Positions 44,001 to 52,971 of a stretch of 64,000 nt of DNA are shown here, one piece after another (the first letter of the stretch is position 1; the number at the start of each line of letters is the position of its first letter). Source of the DNA: Mucilaginibacter pedocola (GTDB lineage Bacteria > Bacteroidota > Bacteroidia > Sphingobacteriales > Sphingobacteriaceae); contig NZ_MBTF01000034.1 of assembly GCF_002013915.1 (NCBI RefSeq), forward strand, positions 468,321-532,320. Reading direction: 5' to 3'. The notes below the pieces were generated by a model. The model made no database searches and was not told the origin of the DNA. It saw only the letters and a list, made by a program, of their open reading frames with translations. The position numbers were made by a program, and so were the translations under genes.

Positions 44001-44466
44001 ACCTTAGTTTAGTAGCAACAGGATAATTAGCATAGTTATAATAATCATAAAGGGAGTCCAGCGAAGGTGCAGTTAAATAACCGCTTGATTCGTCCGGACG
44101 GCCGATCATGTTTCTGGTGATTTGAGGAATACCATTCAGTGCCCAGCTGGTGCCAACGCTTGATGAAACTTCATCCACCCGCACGCCGCCGCCATGGTAA
44201 TCAAGGGACAACGGGATCGTCATGCCACCAATAGAAATTTGGTAAAGCGGGATGGTAACCGAAGGCACCCCCGTTGCATAACTCACAGGAATGTTCCCAA
44301 ATTTACCCAGGCTCGCGGCATTAGGCGATACGGTGCTGACCGGTACCACGTTTTGAAATTCCCTTGGCGAGGATTGTGCGTGAATATTTTGAATTACGCA
44401 TACAATAAGAACAAGCGACAATATGGCGCCCCTGCAAAAAGGGCGCACAAAAAATTTAAACAACAT
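41005..44466 (-). CDS. Secreted Rhs-type protein, SpvB/TcB-like half
   Basis: 1153 residues with a signal peptide (AILSLVLIVCVIQNIHAQ). The N-terminal part (LGKFGNIPVSYATGVPSVTI, MTIPLSLDYHGGGVRVDEVS, SVGTSWALNGIPQITRN) resembles the SpvB/TcB entry domain and is followed by YD-repeat shell sequence ending YDPLVGMTSQTDAKGQTTYF and FQRLADTKDQDGNIVKHMDY. There is no toxin tip or DUF5977. It precedes the DUF6443 Rhs gene by 14 bp; the order resembles TcB-TcC of ABC toxins, in which two proteins form one cage around the tip. About 31 bp separate it from the tail-fibre-like gene upstream. Confidence 0.86.
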   Translation of the reverse strand: MLFKFFVRPFCRGAILSLVLIVCVIQNIHAQSSPREFQNVVPVSTVSPNAASLGKFGNIPVSYATGVPSVTIPLYQISIGGMTIPLSLDYHGGGVRVDEVSSSVGTSWALNGIPQITRNMIGRPDESSGYLTAPSLDSLYDYYNYANYPVATKLRFAEFILGVRDNLNDTEPDVYSYTLNGSSGKFIFRQNGTAMQIPVTNNRIERIAGNFKITDEKGVTYIFDQQERTEIIGASGPGNYPSTYRLSKLIAPNMADTVYFTYQSSSGSIERSWNFTYTIGNKPNEESPSQLVSANGENSSVSQIAHTLELFPKEISWRGGKVTFKNVLDRTDRPAEMRLDSVKVYAKLNGSYQLNKSVKLYQSYFYSNPVSGATPDYRNYRLRLDSVAFLPVASPALKAQTYQMTYNNTPIAPNESFGQDLWGYNNGKFNNTTSMPVQRVLWKNIYYTFGEANTDPDSTGNSMQACMLQSIKYPTKGYTVFDFEPHQYPVSYQSTQTQSAVCNAYGSVQSTNTYSFTVLANQSNFTYRVVLSAYNYPNVTDRPRAKLVDQTTGQQVFFESNVNNPSQSYDSGTIALNLVVGHTYVMTTDIYTVNSNVSAQSTVSWRIPVSGVNVKFGGGLRIKSITNYDANNSFIGKETYQYGNNGLGTLMTDAAYLLINYENVFYRLLVCQLGEAGSSGCSLSLGDNSIIYHTKSIYPATQFSGSPVVYGAVTKTEVNSLGQPNGKSVFAYRVYNDQAALPVTDYGLIGIWLTSNAWKNGLLASESTYKSNGSAFTPVSIKNFDYNVFRRDTLWGLKIKPLYIKLGSGSELQDTVHTRQAYIGPENNYKTHFFIGRTPSYTGAMLLQTESDTTYDDLGNKFVQVKNLSYDDLTHTLPTKVQTFNSKGDMLSSVTKYPHDLASGTNVYQKLLNRNMVASVVSAQQLKNSSQLELANINYNDWFGNSTLLLPQTVDGQVANNAVEPRVKFNKYDAYGNILEQQKADAPVSGYKWGYSNQYPIAVATNALSTEFYYEGFEESTAGSTVSGAGHTGRKYSTNNLVNWAKPNGRSYVISYWYRSGGVWVYKEEQAYTGSSFTLTGADTGGGYDDIRIYPSDAQMSTFTYDPLVGMTSQTDAKGQTTYFEYDGFQRLADTKDQDGNIVKHMDYHYQGQ

Positions 44467-44497
44467 ATGAATTACTTTTAAGGTAAAAGATAAGGAG

Positions 44498-46081
44498 CTA
44501 CTTTTTCAACGCTTCGAGCTTTTTCTGTAAGGACAATATAAGCTCGTCCCTTTCCTTGTCCTTTTTTTCCTTTTCGATCAGGTACAGTGTCAACTCTTCC
44601 ACTTTCTTCATCAGGATCTTATTCATTTCGCCAAGATCCAGGCCTTTTTGCTCGACCTCTTGCGCGGCGGGTACACCCGGTAGGTGATGGTTTTTCTCGA
44701 TATAATCTTTTACCTCGCTAAGTTTCGCCAATTGATAAGCCTCACTGAACACAAAATCCGGCCAGCCATTGAGATCTACCACCACTTGTTTGGCATGAAT
44801 TTTACCGTTCACGGCAAGCGGAGCATCGGGTGTAGTAGTTCCTATGCCCACAAAGCCATTAGCAGCGATCCTCATCTTCTCGGTAATTGCCCCGCCACCA
44901 TTCGCTGTGGAAAAAGCCATATCCCCCCTATCGATGAAATAGTTTTGCGGTTGGGTCATTTTAATGCTCCCCAACGTGTAGGATTGTGAGGCCGCCAGGC
45001 TTTGGAAGGTTAGTTTCTGCCCCTCATAATCGACCTCTGCGCTGCCATTGTTCGGGTTGGCATTACCTGTGCTGGCCAGGGTAAGGCTGGATACGGGGTT
45101 ACTGGTACCTATACCCAGCTTGCCGTCGCTGGTAAGCAAAAGCTTCGACGTATGCGTACCGGCACCGGCGGCAGCCGTATTGGTACCTACATCCATTAAT
45201 AATTTTGATCCGGTACCTGTGGTGTTCTCATAGGCGGAGAGGTAAAATGCACGGTAGGCACCTGCATTGCCCACGCTTTGCTGGATAGTTGGCGTAAGGC
45301 CAAAAAAGTTCTGCTGGACATTACCGGTCAGGGTACCGCGTACAGAAAGGATACCGGCGGCGGCGCCAATACCGGTGGTAGAGACGTTCATTAAGATTTT
45401 ATAGCCCGGGTTTCCGGAATTCGAGTAGGTCGTTTGGATTGACCCCGAACCAATCAGCAGGTCGCGCGTGGAGGTGTTCGTTCCGCCGTTTTCTGTCCTG
45501 ATATAATAGGTACCCGAAGACCAATACGCGCGCAACCTTTCGTAGTTGGTTACTTGGTCGGGAGTATTATACATCGAAAGCCCGGTACTGGTGGAACCAA
45601 ACGTCAGCGATTGAGTAGGTGCCGTAGTTAAAATACCGATATTATTATTGGAGCTTAAAAAAAATGGGCTGATACCTGTGGCTGCGTTGTGGAAATAAAG
45701 GTTCCGGTCGCCATCCATATTCAGGTCGGTCCCTAACTCCCATTTGTTCTCTAAGGCCGTACCCGCAAAATTGTAGCCGCCAAAAATGATTGCGGAACTG
45801 GCGTTCTTGTTAGGAGCATTATAGCTGTTGAAGATATTTATCCGCGCCCTGTCGCCGCTGGTGCTAATGAAGTCTGCGACGGAAGCGTACCCGGATAAAG
45901 AGGAGGTCTGCGTGCTGGATACAGTAAGTTTGGAAGTAGGTGTTGAGGTGCCGATGCTAACGCGCCCGCTTAAATTGAAATAGGCATCATTAGTCGATGT
46001 GGTCCATTGCTGCGCATGTGCCTTTAGGCCAAAACAGCTCAGGGCGATGCCCATGGAAAAAAGGTTAAGGAGTTTTTTCAT
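44498..46081 (-). CDS. Secreted tail-fibre-like protein with C-terminal coiled coil
   Basis: 527 residues: signal peptide (KKLLNLFSMGIALSCFGLKA then HAQQ), a long Ser/Thr/Gly/Asn-rich beta region with repeated GIGTSNPVSSL / SIGTSTPTSKL-like segments as in phage tail fibres, then FVFSEAYQLAKLSEVKDYIE, KNHHLPGVPAAQEVEQKGLD and a Lys/Glu-rich coiled coil (KVEELTLYLIEKEKKDKERD). The C-terminal block resembles the S74-type chaperone region of fibres in Bacteroidota. Such proteins probably trimerise on the cell surface or in an extracellular structure. It lies in one unit with a paralogue and the Rhs pair. Confidence 0.75.
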   Translation of the reverse strand: MKKLLNLFSMGIALSCFGLKAHAQQWTTSTNDAYFNLSGRVSIGTSTPTSKLTVSSTQTSSLSGYASVADFISTSGDRARINIFNSYNAPNKNASSAIIFGGYNFAGTALENKWELGTDLNMDGDRNLYFHNAATGISPFFLSSNNNIGILTTAPTQSLTFGSTSTGLSMYNTPDQVTNYERLRAYWSSGTYYIRTENGGTNTSTRDLLIGSGSIQTTYSNSGNPGYKILMNVSTTGIGAAAGILSVRGTLTGNVQQNFFGLTPTIQQSVGNAGAYRAFYLSAYENTTGTGSKLLMDVGTNTAAAGAGTHTSKLLLTSDGKLGIGTSNPVSSLTLASTGNANPNNGSAEVDYEGQKLTFQSLAASQSYTLGSIKMTQPQNYFIDRGDMAFSTANGGGAITEKMRIAANGFVGIGTTTPDAPLAVNGKIHAKQVVVDLNGWPDFVFSEAYQLAKLSEVKDYIEKNHHLPGVPAAQEVEQKGLDLGEMNKILMKKVEELTLYLIEKEKKDKERDELILSLQKKLEALKK

Positions 46082-46141
46082 ATAAAGTTACGGTGATCGA
46101 TGATATTAGGTCTGTCCCTTAGAATGCGGGCCACATTCTGT

Positions 46142-47134
46142 TCATTTTTTTAACTTTTTCACAACGTGATCGATTTGTTTTTGGAGTGACCTGTTGATTT
46201 TCTTTTGCTCCTCCATTTGCCTGTCCTTCTCAATGAGATAGAGTGTCAGTTCTTCCACCTTCTTTAAGAGCACGCTATTGATGCGGCCAAGGTCCTGGCC
46301 TTGTGTGGAGACTTCTTCGGCCGTAGGGACATCAGGTAAGTGGTGGTTTTTATCTATATAATCCTTTAATTCACTTAAAAGCGGCAGTTTGTAGGATTTC
46401 TTGAATACATAATCCGGCCAATTAGTCCTCAGCTTTACCGTAACCGCCGTGGTAATTATACTTCCATTCACCGCGAACTGAAAACCTGAAGGTATGTAGG
46501 ACGAATTTACCCCTACTTGGCCCGAACCAGTAACAGTTAGGGCAGTTGCATTGACCAGGTTACCGGTGGTATTGAATACTGCCCAGGCTAAATAGTCGGG
46601 GGTTGAGCCATTGGCTCCGGTATGTTGAAATTGGTAGCCGAATTTGGTGTTATCGTAGATCGCGCCCGTAGCTACCCGCCTGTTGAAGCCCAAACTTGAA
46701 CCGCCTAATGAAATGCGTTCGGTAATGGTTCCGAATGCCGGGTTTCCATTCACATCAAGCGCTTCTGTCGGTGTGGTGGTGCCGATACCCACGAAGCCGT
46801 TATTTTTTACGATCATGGAGGTTGCTGAAGGGTTACCAGTCTGAAATTTGACGTCCGCCAAGGTTGCCGTAATGTTCAGGTTTTTACCGGTAGCGCCATA
46901 GAAGTATGAATCGGTGCTGGAAGTGCTTAATCCGGCGATATTATAGCCGCCAACCTGGAATAATATATCGCTTGTAGTTGATGAATTTATCGTAAGTGCT
47001 TTTGAAGGCGTGGAGGTACCTATACCAACATTACCGGTATTATAATAGAGGTTGGGGTTACTGTACAACCACTGCTGTGCTTTGGACACATGAAACATGA
47101 TCAAAAAGGAGATGATTAAAAGTAGCTTTTTCAT
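46142..47134 (-). CDS. Second tail-fibre-like secreted protein
   Basis: 330 residues from the Met at 47134 (MKKLLLIISFLIMFHVSKAQ, a clear signal peptide; the frame is open 36 codons further upstream, without a signal). It is shorter than but paralogous to the next gene: VGIGTSTPSKALTI and GIGTTTPTEALDV beta-repeats, then YKLPLLSELKDYIDKNHHLP, a coiled coil (KVEELTLYLIEKDRQMEEQK) and a basic end. It is the first gene of the unit that continues into the Rhs pair, with a 232-bp promoter region upstream. Confidence 0.75.
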   Translation of the reverse strand: MKKLLLIISFLIMFHVSKAQQWLYSNPNLYYNTGNVGIGTSTPSKALTINSSTTSDILFQVGGYNIAGLSTSSTDSYFYGATGKNLNITATLADVKFQTGNPSATSMIVKNNGFVGIGTTTPTEALDVNGNPAFGTITERISLGGSSLGFNRRVATGAIYDNTKFGYQFQHTGANGSTPDYLAWAVFNTTGNLVNATALTVTGSGQVGVNSSYIPSGFQFAVNGSIITTAVTVKLRTNWPDYVFKKSYKLPLLSELKDYIDKNHHLPDVPTAEEVSTQGQDLGRINSVLLKKVEELTLYLIEKDRQMEEQKKINRSLQKQIDHVVKKLKK

Positions 47135-47366
47135 ATAAAATGAACTGCTGATATGAATGATTGGGTTAAAAGGTTGTAGCCAAAACGCACCTTGGCCATT
47201 CGAGGAAACATCTCGATAAAAGCAAAGAAAATTATCCCTCAACGCAATAGCGCGAGGCAGTTTTAAACTTAACTGAGGTCTTTGGGATGTGTATAAAATC
47301 GCATGTGATAAGTATTAAGGTTACGAAATAAAATTAACGATAAATATTATGTTTCCCAAAAAATAT

Positions 47367-47885
47367 TTAAAATCCGTTAAAATACATCGTAAGTTCTATT
47401 TCCCCTGCTTTTTTATCGGTATGGTTGTCCGCATCCGGCTTTTTCCAGCTTACCGATGAGGCCATGCCGGTGCCTTTTTGCTTTTCGGCGAGGGCGTAAA
47501 AGCGCAGCAAAGAAAAGAAATCGCCTTTTGCGCCGATTTGCTGGCGGGTGATGCGGCCGTCGGCGGAAGTGTTACTTTTGGGGATATTGATGAGGGTGAT
47601 GTGGCAACTGTCGGCCAGGGGAGCAAGTTTGCTGAGGAGCTGGGTGCGGTAATTGGCGGTATCTACGTGGTAGGAAGATGCCAATGCGGTAATGGTTTGG
47701 TATTGGCGTTCCAGGAAGGCGGGCTGTAAAGACAAGCCGTCATTGGCGGTTACTTGTTGGCTTAACCGGCTGTACAGTTGCGAGGCGGCGATGGTCTTTT
47801 TAAAGGCCAATTGATAGCAGAGCAGCAGTACCAGTAATGTGCCGGCTGTGATCCAATATTTTCGATAGCGGTTCAGGAGTTCCAT
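47367..47885 (-). CDS. GspM/PilO-like secretion component
   Basis: 172 residues from the Met at 47885 (an alternative start at 47936 would overlap the gspL-like gene). One N-terminal membrane segment (YWITAGTLLVLLLCYQLAF) and a periplasmic part with a helix and a ferredoxin-like fold (ADSCHITLINIPKSN ... KGDFFSLLRFYALAEK ... AGEIELTMYFNGF). This is the topology of GspM/PilO, which pairs with GspL/PilN in the inner-membrane platform. It is the last gene of the 13-gene secretion unit; its start abuts the end of the gspL-like gene. Confidence 0.7.
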   Translation of the reverse strand: MELLNRYRKYWITAGTLLVLLLCYQLAFKKTIAASQLYSRLSQQVTANDGLSLQPAFLERQYQTITALASSYHVDTANYRTQLLSKLAPLADSCHITLINIPKSNTSADGRITRQQIGAKGDFFSLLRFYALAEKQKGTGMASSVSWKKPDADNHTDKKAGEIELTMYFNGF

Positions 47886-47886
47886 A

Positions 47887-49086
47887 TCAGTAAGTGAGTA
47901 TGATGACGACCCGGGCAAGGTCCGACTGGGCGTCAAACCAGTAATTTTCGATACGTACGGACTTGGCCCAGGCTTGCAGTTTCAGGCGTTCTACCCATTC
48001 ATTCACCGGCAGTACCGATTTGGAATAGGCAGAGAGCCGGATCGTATTGGCCAAAATACCCTGCGCGTTGGGTGCTCCGCCCGGACGCACCGCCGACGGC
48101 TGCACTTCTATGCCGGTGACCGTCAGATCCCGGGGAACGCAGCGGGCTACGGAATCGATCAGGCGGGCCTTGTTAAATTTACCGTCCCAGCCTAATTGTT
48201 TCAGCAGTTGTTTTTGCTGTTGGATCTTTTCATTAAGCCCGGATACGTCCAGATCTTGCTGCTGCGATCGGCCAAGTTGTTGTGCCAGGGCGGTGTTTTG
48301 GCCTTCCAGCGATAGGAAGGCAATAAAGTTAAGCAGGAGCATGAAAAAAGTGATGGCCAACAAAACGGCTCCCTGTACCCGCAGCTTTTGTTGGAACAGG
48401 GCATTTGCATGTTTTTCAGTAACAGTGGGCGCCTCGGCTTGGATAAGGCCGTCGGAAAAGAGCAATTGAAAGGCTGAAGCGTAGGGTAATACCAGCCCGT
48501 CATTCAGGAGCTCGCTATCGGCTTTGATCTCAAAGGGGGCGTACTCTCCTACTTTATACTGGTACTGGGCCCAATGCCGGTTGTCATCCAAACTGATGTG
48601 GTGCCCGTCGAAAATAACCGGGCTGCCATAAAAATTAAGTTGCGGGAGGATGCGATCTACAGCGAAAGGGCCAAGGCTCAGGCAAAGTACCTGATAGCCC
48701 TTAGCCTCGACCTCGGCGATCAGTTTATCGGCTTCCGATTTGCGGATGAGGGCAACAAAAACTGCATTTCCGCTTTGGAAATGCTGGATATAAAAATCAC
48801 CTGCCTGCGCATTAGGCAAGATGGCGGCGAAGTCCGGCGCTTTGCCGTTAAAAGTTTTGATCAGGATGCCTTTACCGCTCAGGTTCAGGCTAACCGATAC
48901 TTTTTTGTCCGCATGCTTTTGGAGTTCTGCAAAACTCTCCAGCAAGCTTCTTTTATGCGCAAAGGCCAGCTGCCCGCCTGCCAGTGCAATTTCGCACATG
49001 GCAATTTGGTAGCTGCCGTCATTATTAATATGCAGGTTGATGCCGGTGGCACGCCCTAAACGGTAATATTTATCCAGCAGCCCCAT
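47887..49086 (-). CDS. GspL-like (PilM-PilN fusion) secretion component
   Basis: 399 residues. The N-terminal about 220 residues are a soluble actin-like/PilM-type domain (GRATGINLHINNDGSYQIAM, VSVSLNLSGKGILIK), followed by one transmembrane helix (VQGAVLLAITFFMLLLNFIA, about residues 234-256) and a periplasmic part with a coiled coil (LNEKIQQQKQLLKQLGWDGK) and a ferredoxin-like end typical of PilN. In T2SS GspL links the ATPase GspE to the pseudopilus. It directly follows the secretin gene (1-bp gap). Confidence 0.78.
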   Translation of the reverse strand: MGLLDKYYRLGRATGINLHINNDGSYQIAMCEIALAGGQLAFAHKRSLLESFAELQKHADKKVSVSLNLSGKGILIKTFNGKAPDFAAILPNAQAGDFYIQHFQSGNAVFVALIRKSEADKLIAEVEAKGYQVLCLSLGPFAVDRILPQLNFYGSPVIFDGHHISLDDNRHWAQYQYKVGEYAPFEIKADSELLNDGLVLPYASAFQLLFSDGLIQAEAPTVTEKHANALFQQKLRVQGAVLLAITFFMLLLNFIAFLSLEGQNTALAQQLGRSQQQDLDVSGLNEKIQQQKQLLKQLGWDGKFNKARLIDSVARCVPRDLTVTGIEVQPSAVRPGGAPNAQGILANTIRLSAYSKSVLPVNEWVERLKLQAWAKSVRIENYWFDAQSDLARVVIILTY

Positions 49087-49087
49087 G

Positions 49088-51025
49088 TTAGCGGATGATG
49101 GAAGGTTTAATGAATACCAGCGTCACGACCTTGGATCTTGTGCGGTTCTTGCTGCTAAAAATATACTTCAGCAGGGGGATACGCGAAAGCAGGGGCACGC
49201 CGGAATAATTATCCGCATTCTCGGTACGCTCGATACCGCCCAGTACTACCATATCTTCGTTATGCACACGCAAAGTAGACTCGAATTTACTGGTCGATTT
49301 AGGCGGCGGTGAACCATCCGTTGGCAACGAAGTAAAATCTGAGATATCGATACCGATACCCAATGTCACCTGGTCGTCCCCCGAAACAACGGGCTTGATT
49401 TTGATGCTGAGGTTGGCATCCGAGGATTGGTAAACGTTGCTGAAAATAGAAGTATTAGACGTAGCCGAGGGGATAATATTCTGTGTTACGTTTTTGTAAT
49501 AGACCGTATTGCCGATACTCAGGGTGGCCGTATGCCCGTTTAAGGCGGCCAGTTTGGGTACGGAGCGGACCTCTACATTATCTTTAGTCTCCAAAGCGCT
49601 TACGTTCAAATAGAAGTTGGGGGTTACTTTACCGAGGTTGGTGGAAAAAATGCCGCCGATACGGTTCAGCAGGTCGTTCACCGAGCGCGAGCCCATGGTA
49701 AAATCTACGCCGGGCAGTAAGGTACCGCCGGTTTTCACGCTATCGGCCGTGCCGGCAGATAAACCCGTGGCCACGCGGCGGGTTTTGCGTACGTCGATCA
49801 GGGTGACTTCAATGAGTATTTGCGGCACCAACACGTCGATCTGTTTGATGAATGAAGCGATCTCTTCGGTTTGGGGTTTGGAACCCGATAACAAGATGGT
49901 GTTCTGTTCCCGGAATTCTTTGATTTCCACCCCGCGCTTCCATTCGGCCGGGATCATGGCGAGTACGGTATCTATCGAACGGTTTTGCAGCATAACCGCT
50001 TTATTGGCCCGTAAGCCTTCCAGTTTACGGTCGCCGATCATATACACGCCGGCCTCCTGATTGAAGGTGTAGTCTGTACCTTTAAATATCAGGTTCAGAA
50101 AACTCTCGTAAGAAAGATTAGCGGCGTTCATAAAATTGATATTGCCTTTGATATCAGAATAGATAAAATAACTTTTATCCAATTCCTGCGAGGCGGAGCG
50201 GACCAGGTCTGCGATCGAGGCATTTGACGCATTTACCGAAAGGAGTTTTTGCCCGGCCACTGTTTGTGTATAAAGCCCGAGGTTACCCGCGGGGGCATTG
50301 TTTTGCGGGCGGAAATTGCGGCGCACCGCAGTTTTTTTCTCCCCGTTCACGTAAAGTTGTTCCCCCTCATCCAGGGGCTGGAACAGGTAAAAATTGTCAT
50401 TGGTCTTCACCATTTTAAATTCGTTGGCGAAGGCCATTTTCTCCATAGCCACATCAAAAGGAGTGGAAGCCATAAACGCGTTGATGAGCTTTTGTTGCAA
50501 GGGCGCCGGTACGATAATATTCTTACCGGAAAGCTGAGTGATCTTCCTGGCCACGGCCGAAAGCGTATCATTATTCAATTCCAGCGCAATGGTGTTATCA
50601 ATAGGCTGGTAACGGATATTCAAGGGCTTTGGCAGAGGCCTGGTAAATTGCGCCCCATCAACGTACGGCCTAACCACCAGGATCAACCCGGTGTTGCTGA
50701 TATCCAAATTATATTGCTGGGCCAGCAGCACCAGGATATTGGAGGCTGTTACGTTGCTGAGCGTATTATTCACCACCAGGTTCACCGACGGTTCTACGTA
50801 AAAGCTGATATTACTGGCTTTCCCCAGTGCTTTTAGATATTGCTGTACCGGGACACCGGTTATGGATAATTGTACTTTTTGGTTGAGGCCGGGTATAAAT
50901 TCGGCGAGGCTGTCCAGCCGGTTTTGCAGGTTTTGCAAACGGTTCCCCGGCTGCTGCGCCAAACCAAACAGCGGCAACATCAAAAGCCATAAAACGCTAA
51001 AAAGCCGGGTAAACTTTTTCACCAT
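49088..51025 (-). CDS. gspD: Secretin (GspD-like outer-membrane channel)
   Basis: About 645 residues. The Met at 51025 gives the best signal peptide (MVKKFTRLFSVLWLLMLPLF); an alternative start at 51043 overlaps the end of gspE by 8 bp. N-domains include an STN-like part (NISFYVEPSVNLVVNNTLSN, ILVLLAQQYNLDISNTGLIL) and a second set near SIADLVRSASQELD. The C-terminal secretin domain shows VPQILIEVTLIDVRKTRRVA, VEVRSVPKLAALNGHTATLS, and VLGGIERTENADNYSGVPLL then RIPLLKYIFSSKNRTRSKVV, the conserved beta-barrel lip region. It would form the outer-membrane exit pore of the secretion machine. Confidence 0.93.
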   Translation of the reverse strand: MVKKFTRLFSVLWLLMLPLFGLAQQPGNRLQNLQNRLDSLAEFIPGLNQKVQLSITGVPVQQYLKALGKASNISFYVEPSVNLVVNNTLSNVTASNILVLLAQQYNLDISNTGLILVVRPYVDGAQFTRPLPKPLNIRYQPIDNTIALELNNDTLSAVARKITQLSGKNIIVPAPLQQKLINAFMASTPFDVAMEKMAFANEFKMVKTNDNFYLFQPLDEGEQLYVNGEKKTAVRRNFRPQNNAPAGNLGLYTQTVAGQKLLSVNASNASIADLVRSASQELDKSYFIYSDIKGNINFMNAANLSYESFLNLIFKGTDYTFNQEAGVYMIGDRKLEGLRANKAVMLQNRSIDTVLAMIPAEWKRGVEIKEFREQNTILLSGSKPQTEEIASFIKQIDVLVPQILIEVTLIDVRKTRRVATGLSAGTADSVKTGGTLLPGVDFTMGSRSVNDLLNRIGGIFSTNLGKVTPNFYLNVSALETKDNVEVRSVPKLAALNGHTATLSIGNTVYYKNVTQNIIPSATSNTSIFSNVYQSSDANLSIKIKPVVSGDDQVTLGIGIDISDFTSLPTDGSPPPKSTSKFESTLRVHNEDMVVLGGIERTENADNYSGVPLLSRIPLLKYIFSSKNRTRSKVVTLVFIKPSIIR

Positions 51026-51035
51026 GCGTGCAGTA

Positions 51036-52463
51036 TTAATCATTAAACAACAATGGGTAAATCTCTTCCAGCGACGTCATCCCTTCCCTGAAAAGTTCAA
51101 ATGCGTTCTGTGATAAGGTTTTTATGCCTTTTTCTTGCAAAAGGCCCTGAATATACATATTTCCGTTCTTTATCTCCAAAGAAAGTTCCCGGTCTACGGG
51201 TATCACTTCGTAAACAGCCTTGCGCCCGCTATAGCCGGTATAATAACAATGCGGGCACCCGCCCGGAATATATTGTATTTCAACAGCAGAAAATGGCTTG
51301 AACTGTTTAGGGTAAAGGCCGTCGTTCATGATGGCTTCTTTTTTGCAATGCGGGCACAAAAGGCGCAGCAAACGCTGGGCAACCGTCGTATTCAGCGTGC
51401 TGGCCACCAGGAAAGGCGGCACACCCATATCGATGAGCCTGGATACCGTGCCCCAGGCCGAATTGGTGTGGATGGTAGAAAGCACCAGGTGCCCTGTCAG
51501 GGCGGCACGGATAGCCATATTAGCCGTTTCCACATCGCGGATCTCCCCTACCATGATCACGTCCGGGTCCTGCCGTAAAAAGGTGCGCAGTGCCGCTGCA
51601 AACCCTAAACCGATAGATTCTTTTAATTGTACCTGGTTAATGCCTTCGAGGGTATACTCCACCGGGTCTTCAATAGTGAGAATATTCCGTGTCTCTTTAT
51701 TGAGCAGCTTCAGCGTAGCGTACAAGGTGGTGGTTTTCCCGGAACCGGTAGGCCCGCTGATCAGCAGGATGCCATTGGGGCGTTTAACACCATTGAGGTA
51801 ATTATCCAGGTCTGTATCCGAAAAGCCAAGGCGGCTAAGCTCAATATTGGCAGCGTCGTTATTCAGGAGCCTTAATACGGTTTTCTCGCCGTAAAGGGTA
51901 GGCAACACCGATACGCGGATATCGATCTGCGTACCATCGGCCTGGTGGCTGATGCGGCCATCCTGCGGAAGGCGTTTTTCCGCGATATCTAAATTGGCCA
52001 GTATCTTGATCTTGTTAATCAGCGCCGGGTAATCTTCTTTGCTTAATAAATAGCGTTCCACCATCATTCCGTCAATACGGATACGCACGCGGCATTTATG
52101 CTCGTAAGTTTCGATGTGGATATCGCTGCTTTTCAGTGACCGGGCTTCGGCAATCAGGCCCGAGAGAAAATTATCCGACCGGGCTTCGGCACCATTACCG
52201 GTTTGGCTTTCACTACCCGTTCCTTTAAGGTAGTGCGTGGCCAGCATCCGTTCGATTTCAGCGGGCGGGACGGGTACGAGCACAACCTGCCTGTTCAGGA
52301 TGATCTCCAGTTCGGCCTGCAAGTCACCCCGATCAGCTATATCGCTGCAAAATAGAGCCAGCACACCGCCTTCCGCACTTTTGGGTACCACCTGGTAATG
52401 CCAGGCCTGGCCTTTAGTGAGCAGGTGCAGCACTTCTTTAGGGATAGGCGCATCAAACGGCAT
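51036..52463 (-). CDS. gspE: Secretion ATPase GspE/PilB
   Basis: 475 residues with an N1-type domain and a full GspE core: Walker A GPTGSGKTT (about 236-244), Asp box DPVEYTLEGINQVQ, Walker B VIMVGEIRDVETA, His box ALTGHLVLSTIHTNSA, and a zinc site with paired CxxC (LCPHCKKE ... GCPHCYYTGY). It powers pseudopilus assembly at the inner membrane. It overlaps the prepilin peptidase gene upstream by 11 bp and the secretin gene downstream, so it is tightly embedded in the operon. Confidence 0.96.
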   Translation of the reverse strand: MPFDAPIPKEVLHLLTKGQAWHYQVVPKSAEGGVLALFCSDIADRGDLQAELEIILNRQVVLVPVPPAEIERMLATHYLKGTGSESQTGNGAEARSDNFLSGLIAEARSLKSSDIHIETYEHKCRVRIRIDGMMVERYLLSKEDYPALINKIKILANLDIAEKRLPQDGRISHQADGTQIDIRVSVLPTLYGEKTVLRLLNNDAANIELSRLGFSDTDLDNYLNGVKRPNGILLISGPTGSGKTTTLYATLKLLNKETRNILTIEDPVEYTLEGINQVQLKESIGLGFAAALRTFLRQDPDVIMVGEIRDVETANMAIRAALTGHLVLSTIHTNSAWGTVSRLIDMGVPPFLVASTLNTTVAQRLLRLLCPHCKKEAIMNDGLYPKQFKPFSAVEIQYIPGGCPHCYYTGYSGRKAVYEVIPVDRELSLEIKNGNMYIQGLLQEKGIKTLSQNAFELFREGMTSLEEIYPLLFND

Positions 52464-52971
52464 AATAAGGCTTTATAAAAGTGTAAAACCAGTTTTCGTT
52501 GGCAGGATTAATACCAAAACCAATCAATAATAAAACAAAAGCCGCCTGCAGTCCCGCAAGGGGAATAGTGCCCTTTTGCTGCCGAATGTGGCTGATCGTT
52601 AGCCAACCGGCTATAATGGCGAATAGGCTTACAATGTAAAAAGCGATAAAGTTAATGGCAGGAAAATAAAGGCATAAGCAAAACAGAAAAAGGATATCGC
52701 CGGGGCCCAGCAGGCTTTCAGTAATATTGACAAAGCGTTTTTGCTTTAGCGAAAAATAGATCGACAGCACCAACAACTGGATCAATAGAAATGCGGCAGG
52801 AAAGGCACTTTCAAAGGCCACCATTTGCGGGGTTTGCCCTACCAATAGCCGCTGCAACACAAAGGCCAGGGCAAGCAAAGGAAAAAACACCCAGTAAACT
52901 GCGCGCGACCTGATGTCCTGATAGAAAATACCCAGTAGTAACAACACCATTACCATCTTTAGCAAAAACAC
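52453..52971 (-). CDS. Prepilin peptidase, catalytic domain only (A24)
   Basis: 172 residues, hydrophobic with about six membrane segments. The two catalytic aspartates of A24 aspartyl peptidases are visible: D in FYQDIRSRAVYW near residue 19 and D in the GxGD-type motif LLGPGDILFLF. The N-terminal methyltransferase domain with its zinc Cys box, found in GspO/PilD, is missing. It removes leader peptides from pseudopilins. Its stop abuts the start of gspG's stop region (52972), and it overlaps gspE by 11 bp. Confidence 0.85.
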   Translation of the reverse strand: MFLLKMVMVLLLLGIFYQDIRSRAVYWVFFPLLALAFVLQRLLVGQTPQMVAFESAFPAAFLLIQLLVLSIYFSLKQKRFVNITESLLGPGDILFLFCLCLYFPAINFIAFYIVSLFAIIAGWLTISHIRQQKGTIPLAGLQAAFVLLLIGFGINPANENWFYTFIKPYYAV

